A DNA stretch of 64,000 nt from Streptosporangium saharense (GTDB lineage: Bacteria; Actinomycetota; Actinomycetes; Streptosporangiales; Streptosporangiaceae), in assembly GCF_014203715.1 (NCBI RefSeq), contig NZ_JACHJP010000007.1, forward strand, positions 1 to 64,000. The letters run 5' to 3'. The position numbers and the translations under genes were made by a program. How positions within the stretch are numbered: position 1 is the stretch's first letter; the number at the start of each line of letters is the position of its first letter. The notes under the pieces were generated by a model. The model was not told where the DNA came from and searched no databases. It saw only the letters and a list, made by a program, of their open reading frames with translations. Shown piece after piece: positions 42,724-51,186 of this stretch.

Positions 42724-44487
42724 TCAGTCGTGCAGGAGACACAGGACGTGCCCGCCGGTGACGGCGTCCCCCACCCCCATGTCGAGCTGGGCGACGGTGC
42801 CCGCCTTGTGGGCGAAGAGCGGCTGCTCCATCTTCATCGCCTCAAGCACGACGATGAGGTCCCCGGTGGCGACCTGGTCGCCGTTGTCCACCGCGACCTT
42901 GACGATCGTGCCCTGCATGGGGCTGGTCACGGCGTCCGCGCCGCCCGCCGTACCGGACCTGGCCGTCTGCCTGCGGGGGCGGCGGGACGCGGCGGGGGCC
43001 TGCGCGGCGTGGGCGGGGGCCGCGCCGCCGAAGCCGGGCGGGACCACGACCTCGACGCGGCGGCCGTCCACCTCGACCACGACGGACTCGCCCCTGGCCG
43101 GGGGCGTCGCGGCGGCGGGGATCTCCGGGTACGGCTCGACGCCGCCGCGGAACTCCGTCTCGATCCACTGGGTGTGGACCGCGAAGACGCCCTCCTTGGC
43201 CTGGAAGGCCGGGTCCTCGACCACGACCCGGTGGAAGGACAGCGTGGTCGGCAGCCCCTCGACCGTGAACTCGGCCAGCGCGCGCCGGGCCCGCTCCAGC
43301 GCCTGGGCGCGGTCGGCGCCGGTGACGACGAGCTTGGCCAGCAGCGAGTCAAAGGCCCGCCAGAGCACCGAGCCGTTCTCCGCCCCCGAGTCCAGGCGCA
43401 CGCCGGGGCCCGTGGGGGGCCGCCAGGCGGTGATGGTGCCCGGGGTCGGCAGGAAGTTGCGGCCCGGGTCCTCGCCGTTGAGCCGGAACTCGATGGAGTG
43501 CCCGCGCACCGGCGGGTCGTCGTAGCCGAGCGCCTCCCCCCTGGCGATGCGGAACTGCTCGCGCACCAGGTCGAGGCCGGTGACCTCCTCGCTGACCGGG
43601 TGCTCGACCTGAAGGCGGGTGTTGACCTCAAGGAAGGAGATCATGCCGTCGCTGCCGACCAGGAACTCGCAGGTGCCCGCGCCGACGTAGCCCGCCTCGC
43701 GCAGGATGGCCTTGGACGCCTCGTACAGCACCCGGTTCTGCTCGTCGGTGAGGAACGGCGCCGGGGCCTCCTCCACGAGTTTCTGGTGCCTGCGCTGCAG
43801 CGAGCAGTCACGGGTGGAGACCACGACCACGTTGCCGTGGGTGTCGGCGAGACACTGCGTCTCCACGTGCCGGGGCCGGTCGAGATAGCGCTCGGCGAAG
43901 CACTCGCCCCTGCCGAAGGCCGCGACCGCCTCCCGGACCGCGGACTCGTACAGCTCGGGGATCTCGTCGAGGGTCCTGGCGACCTTCAGGCCACGGCCGC
44001 CACCGCCGAAGGCCGCCTTGATGGCGACCGGCAGGCCGTACCGCCCGGCGAACTCGACAAGCTCGTCGGGGCCGTCGACCGGGCCGTCGGTGCCGGGGGC
44101 GAGCGGGGCGCCCGCGGCCAGGGCGATCCTGCGGGCCGAGACCTTGTCGCCGAGGTCGTCGATCACCTTGGGCGGCGGCCCGATCCAGGTCAGCCCGGCG
44201 TCGATCACGGCCTGGGCGAAGGCGGCGTTCTCCGCGAGGAACCCCCATCCGGGGTGTACGGCGTCGGCCCCCGACCTGACGGCGGCCTCGACCACCTTCC
44301 CGATGTCCAGGTAGCTCTCCGCCGCGGTCTCCCCGCCGAGCGCGAACGCCTCGTCGGCGAGCGCGACGTGGAGGGCGTCCCTGTCGGGGTCGGCGTAGAC
44401 GGCCACGCTGCCGATCCCCTCGTCGCGGCAGGCCCGCGCGACCCGGACCGCGACCTCCCCGCGGTTGGCTATCAGAACCTTGCGCAC
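42724..44487 (-). CDS. Acyl-CoA carboxylase alpha subunit (biotin carboxylase and BCCP)
   Basis: A 587-residue protein. The biotin carboxylase part (1-445) has [18 protein letters not shown], the ATP-grasp glycine loop [12 protein letters not shown], and [19 protein letters not shown] middle linker is rich in Ala, Pro and Arg. The C-terminal biotinyl domain has the acceptor lysine in [12 protein letters not shown] near residue 553. It carboxylates biotin and passes CO2 to the beta subunit. GTG 44487 has GGAGAGG upstream. With the epsilon and beta genes it forms a complete carboxylase able to supply malonyl- or methylmalonyl-CoA. Confidence 0.95.
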   Translation of the reverse strand: MRKVLIANRGEVAVRVARACRDEGIGSVAVYADPDRDALHVALADEAFALGGETAAESYLDIGKVVEAAVRSGADAVHPGWGFLAENAAFAQAVIDAGLTWIGPPPKVIDDLGDKVSARRIALAAGAPLAPGTDGPVDGPDELVEFAGRYGLPVAIKAAFGGGGRGLKVARTLDEIPELYESAVREAVAAFGRGECFAERYLDRPRHVETQCLADTHGNVVVVSTRDCSLQRRHQKLVEEAPAPFLTDEQNRVLYEASKAILREAGYVGAGTCEFLVGSDGMISFLEVNTRLQVEHPVSEEVTGLDLVREQFRIARGEALGYDDPPVRGHSIEFRLNGEDPGRNFLPTPGTITAWRPPTGPGVRLDSGAENGSVLWRAFDSLLAKLVVTGADRAQALERARRALAEFTVEGLPTTLSFHRVVVEDPAFQAKEGVFAVHTQWIETEFRGGVEPYPEIPAAATPPARGESVVVEVDGRRVEVVVPPGFGGAAPAHAAQAPAASRRPRRQTARSGTAGGADAVTSPMQGTIVKVAVDNGDQVATGDLIVVLEAMKMEQPLFAHKAGTVAQLDMGVGDAVTGGHVLCLLHD

Positions 44488-44491
44488 TGGC

Positions 44492-44710
44492 TCAGCCTCT
44501 CCGCGCCGTCTGCGACGGCACTGTCGTTGACGGCCCACGGTGGTGGACGGGGCCCGCTATCCAGAACGGCCGCCTGGCGGGCGGGCGCCTCGCGACCTCC
44601 GCCTGTCGCCGGGACAGCAGGAACGCGACGACCACGGCGGCGAGCTCCTCGTCGGAGGGCCCGCCGCGCACGACCAGCAGCGGATCATCGGAACTCATCG
44701 CGTCGCCCAT
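44492..44710 (-). CDS. Acyl-CoA carboxylase epsilon subunit
   Basis: A 72-residue protein with the epsilon-subunit core [20 protein letters not shown] near the N terminus and a Trp-containing basic tail. Epsilon subunits stimulate the actinobacterial carboxylase by bridging alpha and beta subunits. ATG 44710 shares a base with the beta stop (TGATG); GTG 44713 and ATG 44698 are alternatives. It ends 4 bp before the alpha start, completing a compact operon. Confidence 0.87.
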   Translation of the reverse strand: MGDAMSSDDPLLVVRGGPSDEELAAVVVAFLLSRRQAEVARRPPARRPFWIAGPVHHRGPSTTVPSQTARRG

Positions 44711-46299
44711 CACATCGGGGGGTTGCCGTGCTTGCGCTGCGGCAGGTTCGCGCTCTTGCCCCTGAGCATGGCCAGCGACCTGGCCAGGACCCTCCTGGTC
44801 TCGCGGGGGTCGATGACGTCGTCCACCAGGCCGCGCTCGACGGCGTAGTAGGGGTGCATGAGCTGGTCGCGGTACTCGGCGATCCGCTCGGCGCGCCTGA
44901 CCGCGGGGTCGGGCGCGGCGGCGATGTCCTTGCGGAAGATCACGTTGGCCGCCCCGTCGGCGCCCATGACCGCGATCTCGTTGCTCGGCCAGGCGAAGGA
45001 CAGGTCGGCGCCGATGGAGCGGGAGTCCATCACGATGTAGGCGCCGCCGTACGCCTTGCGCACGATGACCTGGATGCGCGGGACCGTGGCCGCGCAGTAG
45101 GCGTAGAGCAGCTTGGCGCCGTGCCTGATGACGCCGCCGTGTTCCTGGTCGGTGCCGGGCAGGAAGCCGGGCACGTCCACGAACGTCACGATCGGAATGT
45201 TGAAGGCATCGCAGAACTGGACGAACCTGGCGGCCTTCTCCGAGGAGGAGATGTCGAGCACGCCCGCGAACGACATCGGCTGGTTGGCGACGACGCCGAC
45301 GACGTGTCCCCCGATGCGGCCGAGACCGCAGACGATGTTCGCTGCCCAGCCCTCGTGGAGTTCGACCAGCTCCCCGTGGTCCACCACCTCGGCGATGACG
45401 TCGCGCATGTCGTAGGGCCGGTTCGGGTCGGCCGGGACGATGTCGAGCAGCGCCTCGCAGAGCCGTTCCTCGGGGTCGTCCGGCAGGGTCTCCGGCGGGA
45501 ACTCGTGGTTGCTCGCGGGCAGCATCGAGACCAGGTGGCGCACGTCCTCAAGGCAGGAGATCTCGTCGTCGCTGACGAAGGTCGCCACCCCGCTCATGGT
45601 GCCGTGGACCCCCGCGCCGCCCAGCTCGTCGTGGGTGACCTTCTCCCCGGTGACCGCCTCGACGACATCGGGGCCGGTGACGAACATCTGGGCGGTGTCG
45701 CGGACCATGAACACGAAGTCGGTGAGCGCCGGGGAGTAGGCGGCCCCGCCCGCGCACGGCCCCATGATCACGCTGATCTGCGGGATCACGCCCGAGGCGC
45801 GGACGCTGCGCTGGAAGATCCCCCCGTAGCCCGCCAAGCCCGTGACCCCCTCCTGGATGCGGGCCCCGGCGCCGTCGTTGAGCCCGATGAGCGGGGCGCC
45901 CGCGGCGTAGGCCATGTCCATGATCTTGTGGATCTTCTGGGCGTGCGCCTCCCCCAGCGACCCGCCGAAGATGCGGAAGTCGTGCGCGTAGACGAACACG
46001 GTCCGGCCCTCGATGGTCCCCCACCCGGTGACCACGCCGTCGCCGTACGGCCGCCTGGCCTCCATCCCGAAGCCGCTCGCCCGGTGCCGCCGCAGCCCCT
46101 CGACCTCGGTGAAGGAGCCGTCGTCGAGGAGCAGCCCGAGGCGCTCCCTGACCGTCATCTTGCCCCGGGCGTGCTGCTGCCTGGTCGCCTCGTCCCCCGG
46201 ACCGATCCGGACGCTCTCCTGGATCCTGGCGAGCTCCTCGGTGTACGCGCGCATGGATCGCGTCGCGGTCTCGACCTTTCGTTCTTCGACCGCCGTCAT
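44710..46299 (-). CDS. Acyl-CoA carboxylase beta subunit (carboxyltransferase)
   Basis: A 529-residue carboxyltransferase that moves CO2 from biotin to an acyl-CoA. Typical segments are ARGKMTVRERLGLLLDDGSF, GLNDGAGARIQEGV, MGPCAGGAAYSPALTD and PGFLPGTDQEHGGVI. The position that decides substrate in Streptomyces coelicolor (PccB Asp422 versus AccB Ile) reads GGAYIVM here, so it has Ile and should accept acetyl-CoA as well as longer substrates. First gene of the beta-epsilon-alpha operon. Its malonyl-CoA could supply the polyketide-like locus to the right (inference). Confidence 0.95.
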   Translation of the reverse strand: MTAVEERKVETATRSMRAYTEELARIQESVRIGPGDEATRQQHARGKMTVRERLGLLLDDGSFTEVEGLRRHRASGFGMEARRPYGDGVVTGWGTIEGRTVFVYAHDFRIFGGSLGEAHAQKIHKIMDMAYAAGAPLIGLNDGAGARIQEGVTGLAGYGGIFQRSVRASGVIPQISVIMGPCAGGAAYSPALTDFVFMVRDTAQMFVTGPDVVEAVTGEKVTHDELGGAGVHGTMSGVATFVSDDEISCLEDVRHLVSMLPASNHEFPPETLPDDPEERLCEALLDIVPADPNRPYDMRDVIAEVVDHGELVELHEGWAANIVCGLGRIGGHVVGVVANQPMSFAGVLDISSSEKAARFVQFCDAFNIPIVTFVDVPGFLPGTDQEHGGVIRHGAKLLYAYCAATVPRIQVIVRKAYGGAYIVMDSRSIGADLSFAWPSNEIAVMGADGAANVIFRKDIAAAPDPAVRRAERIAEYRDQLMHPYYAVERGLVDDVIDPRETRRVLARSLAMLRGKSANLPQRKHGNPPM

Positions 46300-46472
46300 A
46301 TCCGTTTACCCTTCCCACTGGATTCAGATCTGTAAATTCTGACCATTCAATGGGGGGCAGAGGAAGGCTTCTTCCCCGTAGGTGGTATTCGCCTATTCCT
46401 TAGGAGGCATGGCCGGGCGGCACGGTCGGTGGTCTGATCGTCGCATATGCCTTTTACGAGGGGACAGCACCT

Positions 46473-47504
46473 GTGAAGATTGACTTTCACGGAATCACCG
46501 TGCCACCGGACGTATACGGGGACAGGGCGGCACGGGCCGAGGAACTCGGATACGACTCGGTGTGGATGTCAGAGACGCAGCACGACCCGTTCGTCGGGCT
46601 GACCGCCGCGGCGCTGAAGACCGAGCGCGTCGCCGTCCGCACCGGGCTGGCCGTCGTGTTCGCCAGGAACCCGATGACGACCGCGATGCTCGCCAACGAC
46701 CTGCAGCTGGTCTCCAGGGGGCGCTTCGCCCTCGGTATCGGCTCGCAGCTCCAGACACACATCACCAAGCGGTTCAGCATGCCGTGGTCGAAGCCCGCGC
46801 CCCGCATGCGGGAGTACATCCTCGCGCTGCGCGCCATCTGGAAGTGCTTCGCCACCGACGGCAGGATCCGGTTCCGCGGCGAGTTCTACCGGCACACGGT
46901 GATGAGCCCCTTCTTCAATCCCGGCCCCAACCCCTACGGCGAGCCGCCCATCCTGGTGGCCGGGGTCGGCCCGATGATGACGCAGCTCGCCGGGGAGCTG
47001 GCCGACGGCTTCCTGGCCCACATCATCTCCACCCGGCGCCTGCTTGAGGGGGTGACGATCCCGGCGCTGCGCGCGGCGCGGGAGGGCGCGGGCAAGTCGA
47101 TGGACGGCTTCGAGCTGCACGCGACCCCGATCGTGGCCACCGGCAACACCGAGGAGGAGCTGCGCGCCGCCGTACGGCAGGCCAAGGAGTCCATCGCCTA
47201 CTACGCCTCCATCCCCAGCTACGCCCCGGTCCTTGAGCTGGAGGGGCTCGGCGGCCTGAAGGACGAGCTGTACCGCCTGGCGGGCGCGGGCCGCGCGGCG
47301 GAGATGGTCGACGCGATCGACGACACCATCCTTGAGACGTTCGCCATCGTGGGCGAGCCCAAGGAGGCGGCGGCCAAGATCTGGGAGCGCTTCGGCGGCC
47401 TGGCCACCAGCATCGCCTTCTTCCAGGCGGGCGACCTGCCTCCGGAGGCGCTGCAGCCACTGCACGAGGAGCTGCGCCACCTCGTCCGCTCCGACCTTCC
47501 GTAG
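46473..47504 (+). CDS. LLM-class F420-dependent oxidoreductase
   Basis: A 343-residue luciferase-like monooxygenase fold protein. IDFHGITVPPDVYGDRAARA, TGLAVVFARNPMTTAMLANDLQ and GRFALGIGSQLQTHITKRF match F420-dependent members rather than FMN luciferases. It would reduce or oxidise a small molecule with F420. GTG 46473 has GAGGGG eight bases upstream. It is divergent from the carboxylase operon and ends at a terminator. It could act in the adjacent biosynthetic locus as a tailoring enzyme, but linkage is only by position. Confidence 0.87.
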   Translation: MKIDFHGITVPPDVYGDRAARAEELGYDSVWMSETQHDPFVGLTAAALKTERVAVRTGLAVVFARNPMTTAMLANDLQLVSRGRFALGIGSQLQTHITKRFSMPWSKPAPRMREYILALRAIWKCFATDGRIRFRGEFYRHTVMSPFFNPGPNPYGEPPILVAGVGPMMTQLAGELADGFLAHIISTRRLLEGVTIPALRAAREGAGKSMDGFELHATPIVATGNTEEELRAAVRQAKESIAYYASIPSYAPVLELEGLGGLKDELYRLAGAGRAAEMVDAIDDTILETFAIVGEPKEAAAKIWERFGGLATSIAFFQAGDLPPEALQPLHEELRHLVRSDLP

Positions 47505-47517
47505 CGCGCGAACGAAC

Positions 47518-47556
47518 GGGCCGGGCCACCTTTTCCAAGGTGGCCCGGCCCGTTTC
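47518..47556 (+). terminator. Terminator after the LLM oxidoreductase gene
   Basis: Perfect 15-bp arms GGGCCGGGCCACCTT and AAGGTGGCCCGGCCC with a TTCC loop, followed by GTTTC. It starts 14 bp past the stop. Confidence 0.87.
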
Positions 47557-47596
47557 ATGCCCTGACATGCACAACGCACATGCCGTACGGCATGCG

Positions 47597-47636
47597 GAAA
47601 GCGGCGCCGGGTGGGGATGAGGACCCGGCGCCGCTT
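47597..47636 (-). terminator. Terminator of the AfsA-to-PQQ-propeller operon
   Basis: Perfect 14-bp arms AAGCGGCGCCGGGT and ACCCGGCGCCGCTT around a 10-base loop. On the minus strand the stem runs into TTTCC. It lies 20 bp past the stop at 47656. Confidence 0.83.
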
Positions 47637-47655
47637 GTCCGAGGGTTCGACCGCG

Positions 47656-49287
47656 TCAGCGGCCGTTCACGGAGAAGGCGTAGAAGGTGGTGCTGCCCTT
47701 GCCCGGGATGAAGCGGTTGTTGTAACCGTTGCCCCAGAAGACCGTGCCGTCCACGATGGCCGGTCCGGCGTTGGAGGAGCCCTCACCGAGGTAGTCCCAC
47801 AGGATGCGCCCGGTGGCGCCGTTGATGGCGTACATGTGGCCGCTCATCGAACCGGCGTACATGACCCCGTTGGCGGTCGTGACCGCGCCCATGGTCTCGG
47901 CGTTCGACGGGTCGGCGATCTGCCAGAGGATCTTGCCGGTCTTCACGTCGAGGGCGGCGAAGATGCCGTTGGTCGTGGTCTGCCCGTTGGGCAGGGTGTA
48001 GGGGACGTGGCTGGTGTTGGCGTTGCTGACGTAGAAGCGCTTGCCGTCGGTGGCGCTGCCCCACTCGATGCCGCCGTGCACGCCGCCGGGGCCGACCTGC
48101 GTCTTCCAGATGGTCTTGCCGGTGCGGGCGTCGAGCAGCCAGTAGGCGCCGCTCTTCTGCCCGGCGCCGATGACCAGGCGGGGAAGGCCGAGCGGACCGG
48201 GGATGGTCAGCAGGTGGCCGCCCTCGGCGAAGTCGTAGTCGCCGCCGTGGTTGGGCGGGCAGTTCTGGTGCGGGAAGTTCGGCTCACAGGCGACAGTCCA
48301 GGCGTCGAACACGATGTCGCCCGCCTGCCACTTGATGTCGCCGGTGCGCAGGTCGAGGGCGAGCAACTGGTCGATGTGGTTGTCCTTCGGCTGGCACTCG
48401 GTCGCGGGCTTGCCCGCGCTCTGGCAGTCGCTCACGGTCTTGGGGACCGAGAGGTTCTGGCCGGTGCCGACGACGACCGTTCGGTTGATCGGGTCGATCA
48501 TGGGGCTGGTGCTCCACACGCCGCCGCCGCTGAAGCCGCCGATCTGGCCGCCGTTGTCGGGGACCGTGTACTTCTTCCACAGCACCTTGCCGGTCTTCGC
48601 CTCGATCGCGGAGACGCTGCCGCGGAAGGTGCAGCACAGGTAGCCGGGCAGGCCGGCGACCGCCGCCTCCTTGGAGGAGACGCCCTGGTAGAGGACGCCG
48701 TTGTGGAGCGTGGGAGAGCCGGTGACCACGGCGGCGAAGTGCTCGTCGAGCGTGGTCTTCCAGATCAGGTCGCCGGTGGCGGCGTCGACGGCGAGCAGGT
48801 GGGCGCCCTGGCCGCCCTGCGGGCCGTTCTGGTCGCCGACGTAGATGCGCCCGTCGACCACCGTCGGGCTCGCCCTGACGATGCCGCCCTGGATGCCGTT
48901 CCAGTCGGAGACCTTGCGCGACCAGATGACCGCGCCGGTCTTGGCGTTGAGCTTGGAGAAGTAGCCGCCCCAGTCGGGGATGTAGACCGCGCCGTCGACC
49001 ACGGCCGGGATGGCCGAGGTGTCGCCGTGCGCGGTGAAGGTCCACTTGACGGCGAGCTTGTCGGCGTTGGAGGTGCCGATCTTGTGCTCGAAGGGGTTGG
49101 ACTTCGAGTTGAGGGTGTCGTGGCCGCCCATCGGCCAGTCGGCGGGCGAGGGCAGTTTCGGGAAGGTCAGCGCCTGTGAGGGCGCGGCGCCCTGGGCCTG
49201 CGCGGCGGGCACGAGGCCGCCCATCGCCAGCAGGAGCGCGCTCACCCCGACGGCGGCGCGCGTCAGCATCTTGCCGGGCAGCTTCAC
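47656..49287 (-). CDS. Secreted PQQ-type beta-propeller dehydrogenase
   Basis: A 543-residue exported protein. The signal peptide (GVSALLLAMGGLVPAAQAQ) is followed by a propeller of repeated units such as LLAVDAATGDLIWKTTLD, SAIEAKTGKVLWKKY and LLDARTGKTIWKTQVG, each with the tryptophan-docking pattern of quinoprotein dehydrogenases. LPGYLCCTFRGS has adjacent Cys, like the vicinal disulfide beneath PQQ in methanol/alcohol dehydrogenases. It probably oxidises an alcohol outside the cell; PQQ loading is not proven. GTG 49287 overlaps the cyclase stop (GTGA), so it is the last gene of the AfsA operon and a likely final oxidation step. Confidence 0.85.
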   Translation of the reverse strand: MKLPGKMLTRAAVGVSALLLAMGGLVPAAQAQGAAPSQALTFPKLPSPADWPMGGHDTLNSKSNPFEHKIGTSNADKLAVKWTFTAHGDTSAIPAVVDGAVYIPDWGGYFSKLNAKTGAVIWSRKVSDWNGIQGGIVRASPTVVDGRIYVGDQNGPQGGQGAHLLAVDAATGDLIWKTTLDEHFAAVVTGSPTLHNGVLYQGVSSKEAAVAGLPGYLCCTFRGSVSAIEAKTGKVLWKKYTVPDNGGQIGGFSGGGVWSTSPMIDPINRTVVVGTGQNLSVPKTVSDCQSAGKPATECQPKDNHIDQLLALDLRTGDIKWQAGDIVFDAWTVACEPNFPHQNCPPNHGGDYDFAEGGHLLTIPGPLGLPRLVIGAGQKSGAYWLLDARTGKTIWKTQVGPGGVHGGIEWGSATDGKRFYVSNANTSHVPYTLPNGQTTTNGIFAALDVKTGKILWQIADPSNAETMGAVTTANGVMYAGSMSGHMYAINGATGRILWDYLGEGSSNAGPAIVDGTVFWGNGYNNRFIPGKGSTTFYAFSVNGR

Positions 49288-49805
49288 GACGAGACCTCCT
49301 GTCGGTCGATCGCCGCGCCCGCGTCCGCGGGGTTGGCGTACTCGGGGGTGAACTGGCCGATCTGGCGCAGCAGGGTGAGCTCGTCGCGGGCTCCCCAGTG
49401 CTCGACCGCCTTGCCGTCTGCGACGCGGTAGAAGTGCAGGTGCTGCACCTTGACCTGGGCGCCGGTCGGCGCGAGGCCGAGGAAGTCACCGGTGTGCTTG
49501 CCGCTGAAGGTCACCCGGCAGGCGAACTTGTCGCCCTCGGAGATGAAGTCGTCGACCTGCCACGTCGCCTCGGAGAAGGCGTTGCGCATGTAGCGGGCCG
49601 TCGTCAGGTAGCCCTCGGGACCGCCCGCGACGCCCGGCGAGGCCTCGTGGTCGACGAAGTCGGGGGCGATGTAGCGCTGGGCCGCCTCCTCGTCCAGCTC
49701 ACCGAACACACGGGCGATGCCAATGGCGATCTCGATGATCTCCTCGGTGGCGGTCGGTGGTGCCTCCGCCAGAGGGGCCAGCATCTTCTCAACCTCGTCC
49801 GGCAT
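49284..49805 (-). CDS. SnoaL-like ester cyclase/isomerase-fold protein
   Basis: A 173-residue protein of the NTF2-like SnoaL group. Matching segments are YIAPDFVDHEASPG, GPEGYLTTARYMRNAFSEATW and FSGKHTGDFLGLAPTGAQV, then HLHFYRVADGKAVEHWGARDEL. Family members catalyse aldol-type ring closure or act in hydration and isomerisation of polyketide-like chains. It is coupled to the PQQ-type propeller gene (GTGA overlap) and lies 27 bp after the ketoreductase. In this operon it may close or reshape a ring (inference). Confidence 0.87.
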   Translation of the reverse strand: MPDEVEKMLAPLAEAPPTATEEIIEIAIGIARVFGELDEEAAQRYIAPDFVDHEASPGVAGGPEGYLTTARYMRNAFSEATWQVDDFISEGDKFACRVTFSGKHTGDFLGLAPTGAQVKVQHLHFYRVADGKAVEHWGARDELTLLRQIGQFTPEYANPADAGAAIDRQEVSS

Positions 49806-49832
49806 GTTTCGCCTTTCTCACAGTCGGGGGGT

Positions 49833-50537
49833 CTAGTAGCCGAGTCCGGAGCCGCCGCTGATGGGCAGCAGCGCGCCGGTGATGAAGCTGGCCTCGTCGC
49901 TGGCCAGGAAACGCACCGCGGGGGCGACCTCCTCGGGCCGTCCTGAACGGCGCAGCGCCGTGATGCTGTGCAGGTACGCGCGGTGCTGCTCGGAGAGCCC
50001 CGCCACCATGTCGGTCTCGACGAGACCGGGCATCACCACGTTCACGGTGATCTTCCTGGGACCGAGTTCCCAGGCCAGGGAGCGGGCGAAGCCCGCCATG
50101 GCGGCCTTGGAGGCCGAGTAGTTGGTCACGCCGGGCGAGCCCCAGAAGGCCGTAGTCGAGCCGACGAGGATGATCCGTCCCCAGCGGGCCTTGACCATGT
50201 CCGTCACCGCGCACCGCGCCGCGCGGACCGCGCCCATGAGGTTGGTGTCGATGACGTCGGCGAAGTCCTTCTCCGACATGGCCATGAACAGGTTATCCCT
50301 GGTGGTCCCGGCGTTGGCGACCAGGACCTGGACCGCGCCCTGCTGTGCCTTGACCTCCTCGAAGGCCGCCTCGACCGACGCGCTGTCGGTCACGTCGCAC
50401 CGCACGCCGAACAGTCCCTCCGGCGGCTCCCCCGAGCGGTAGGTGACGGCGACCTTGTCCCCGGCCTCCTCGAAGGCCCGCGCGATGGCCAGGCCGATGC
50501 CCCGGTTGCCCCCGGTGACCAGTACGGAACGGCTCAT
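49833..50537 (-). CDS. FabG-type 3-oxoacyl-ACP reductase
   Basis: A 234-residue SDR ketoreductase. NADPH site VLVTGGNRGIGLAIARAF, NAG motif VLVANAGTTRDNLF, and catalytic Ser-Tyr-Lys in VGSTTAFWGSPGVTNYSASK. Closest in style to FabG, so it should reduce a beta-keto group on ACP, either during chain growth by the divergent ketosynthases or in making a lactone after AfsA. It starts 7 bp after the HAD gene, in the AfsA operon. Confidence 0.9.
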   Translation of the reverse strand: MSRSVLVTGGNRGIGLAIARAFEEAGDKVAVTYRSGEPPEGLFGVRCDVTDSASVEAAFEEVKAQQGAVQVLVANAGTTRDNLFMAMSEKDFADVIDTNLMGAVRAARCAVTDMVKARWGRIILVGSTTAFWGSPGVTNYSASKAAMAGFARSLAWELGPRKITVNVVMPGLVETDMVAGLSEQHRAYLHSITALRRSGRPEEVAPAVRFLASDEASFITGALLPISGGSGLGY

Positions 50538-50544
50538 TTGAGCT

Positions 50545-51186
50545 TCACACTCCCAACTGCTCGTTCAGAGCCTTGATTGCTGTCTGCGCGTCGGTGAAGT
50601 GGATGGCGCGCCACCCGGCCGCCTCGGCCCCGTCGCAGTTCTTCGCGAGGTCGTCGACGAACAGGGACTGGGCCGCCGGGATGCCGGAGCGCTCGACCGC
50701 GAGGTCGAAGATCTCCCTGGCCGGTTTGCGGTGGCCGACCTCGAAGGACAGGACGACGTCGTCGAAGAGGCCCTCGGGGTTGAGCATGCGGCGCCAGTGC
50801 GCGTCCCAGGCGGGGACCATGTTGGACAGCAGCCCGACGAACAGTCCCTCCGACCTGAGCTCCCGCAGCCGGTCCGCCCACTCTTTGTTGAGCTCCCTGC
50901 CGTCGAACCAGGCGTCGGCGAGGGTCGTCATGTGCATGTCGATGCCGTGGTCGTCGCGCAGCAGCTCCCCGATCTGGGCGAGCCACTCCTGCTCGGTGAC
51001 CAGCGGGGTGTCGATGGGCAGCATCACGTCGTCGGTGCCGTACGACGCGGTGACCTTGAGGATCGCGTCGATCAGCGGCTCCTGGGCGACGCCCTGCCGT
51101 TCGCAGAAGACGGCAAGGGTGTGGCTGATGGGTGGCGTCAGCACGCCGCCGAAGTCGGTCCACACGGCCAGGACGGGTTGGGTCAT
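50545..51186 (-). CDS. HAD superfamily hydrolase
   Basis: A 213-residue haloacid dehalogenase-like protein. Nucleophile motif AVWTDFGGVLTPP with Asp11, motif II LLSNM, Lys in GHRKPAREIF and acidic motif IV FVDDLAKN. The Asp normally two residues after the nucleophile is Gly13, which many DFGGVL-type members also lack, so phosphatase activity is not certain. It overlaps the AfsA stop (ATGA). AfsA products carry a phosphate that must be removed, and MmfP beside MmfL in the methylenomycin furan pathway is a HAD-type precedent; the same role here is inference. Confidence 0.85.
   Translation of the reverse strand: MTQPVLAVWTDFGGVLTPPISHTLAVFCERQGVAQEPLIDAILKVTASYGTDDVMLPIDTPLVTEQEWLAQIGELLRDDHGIDMHMTTLADAWFDGRELNKEWADRLRELRSEGLFVGLLSNMVPAWDAHWRRMLNPEGLFDDVVLSFEVGHRKPAREIFDLAVERSGIPAAQSLFVDDLAKNCDGAEAAGWRAIHFTDAQTAIKALNEQLGV

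Noticed and set aside
42730-46335. A very long plus-strand open frame (over 1200 codons) opposite the carboxylase operon
   Set aside because: It is the antisense shadow of the GC-rich carboxylase genes; its protein is rich in Arg, Gly, Asp and Val with no domain, and the minus-strand genes have full family matches.
49284-49805. Naming the SnoaL-like protein an aromatic polyketide cyclase
   Set aside because: The SnoaL fold covers many activities and the locus does not look like an aromatic polyketide pathway.
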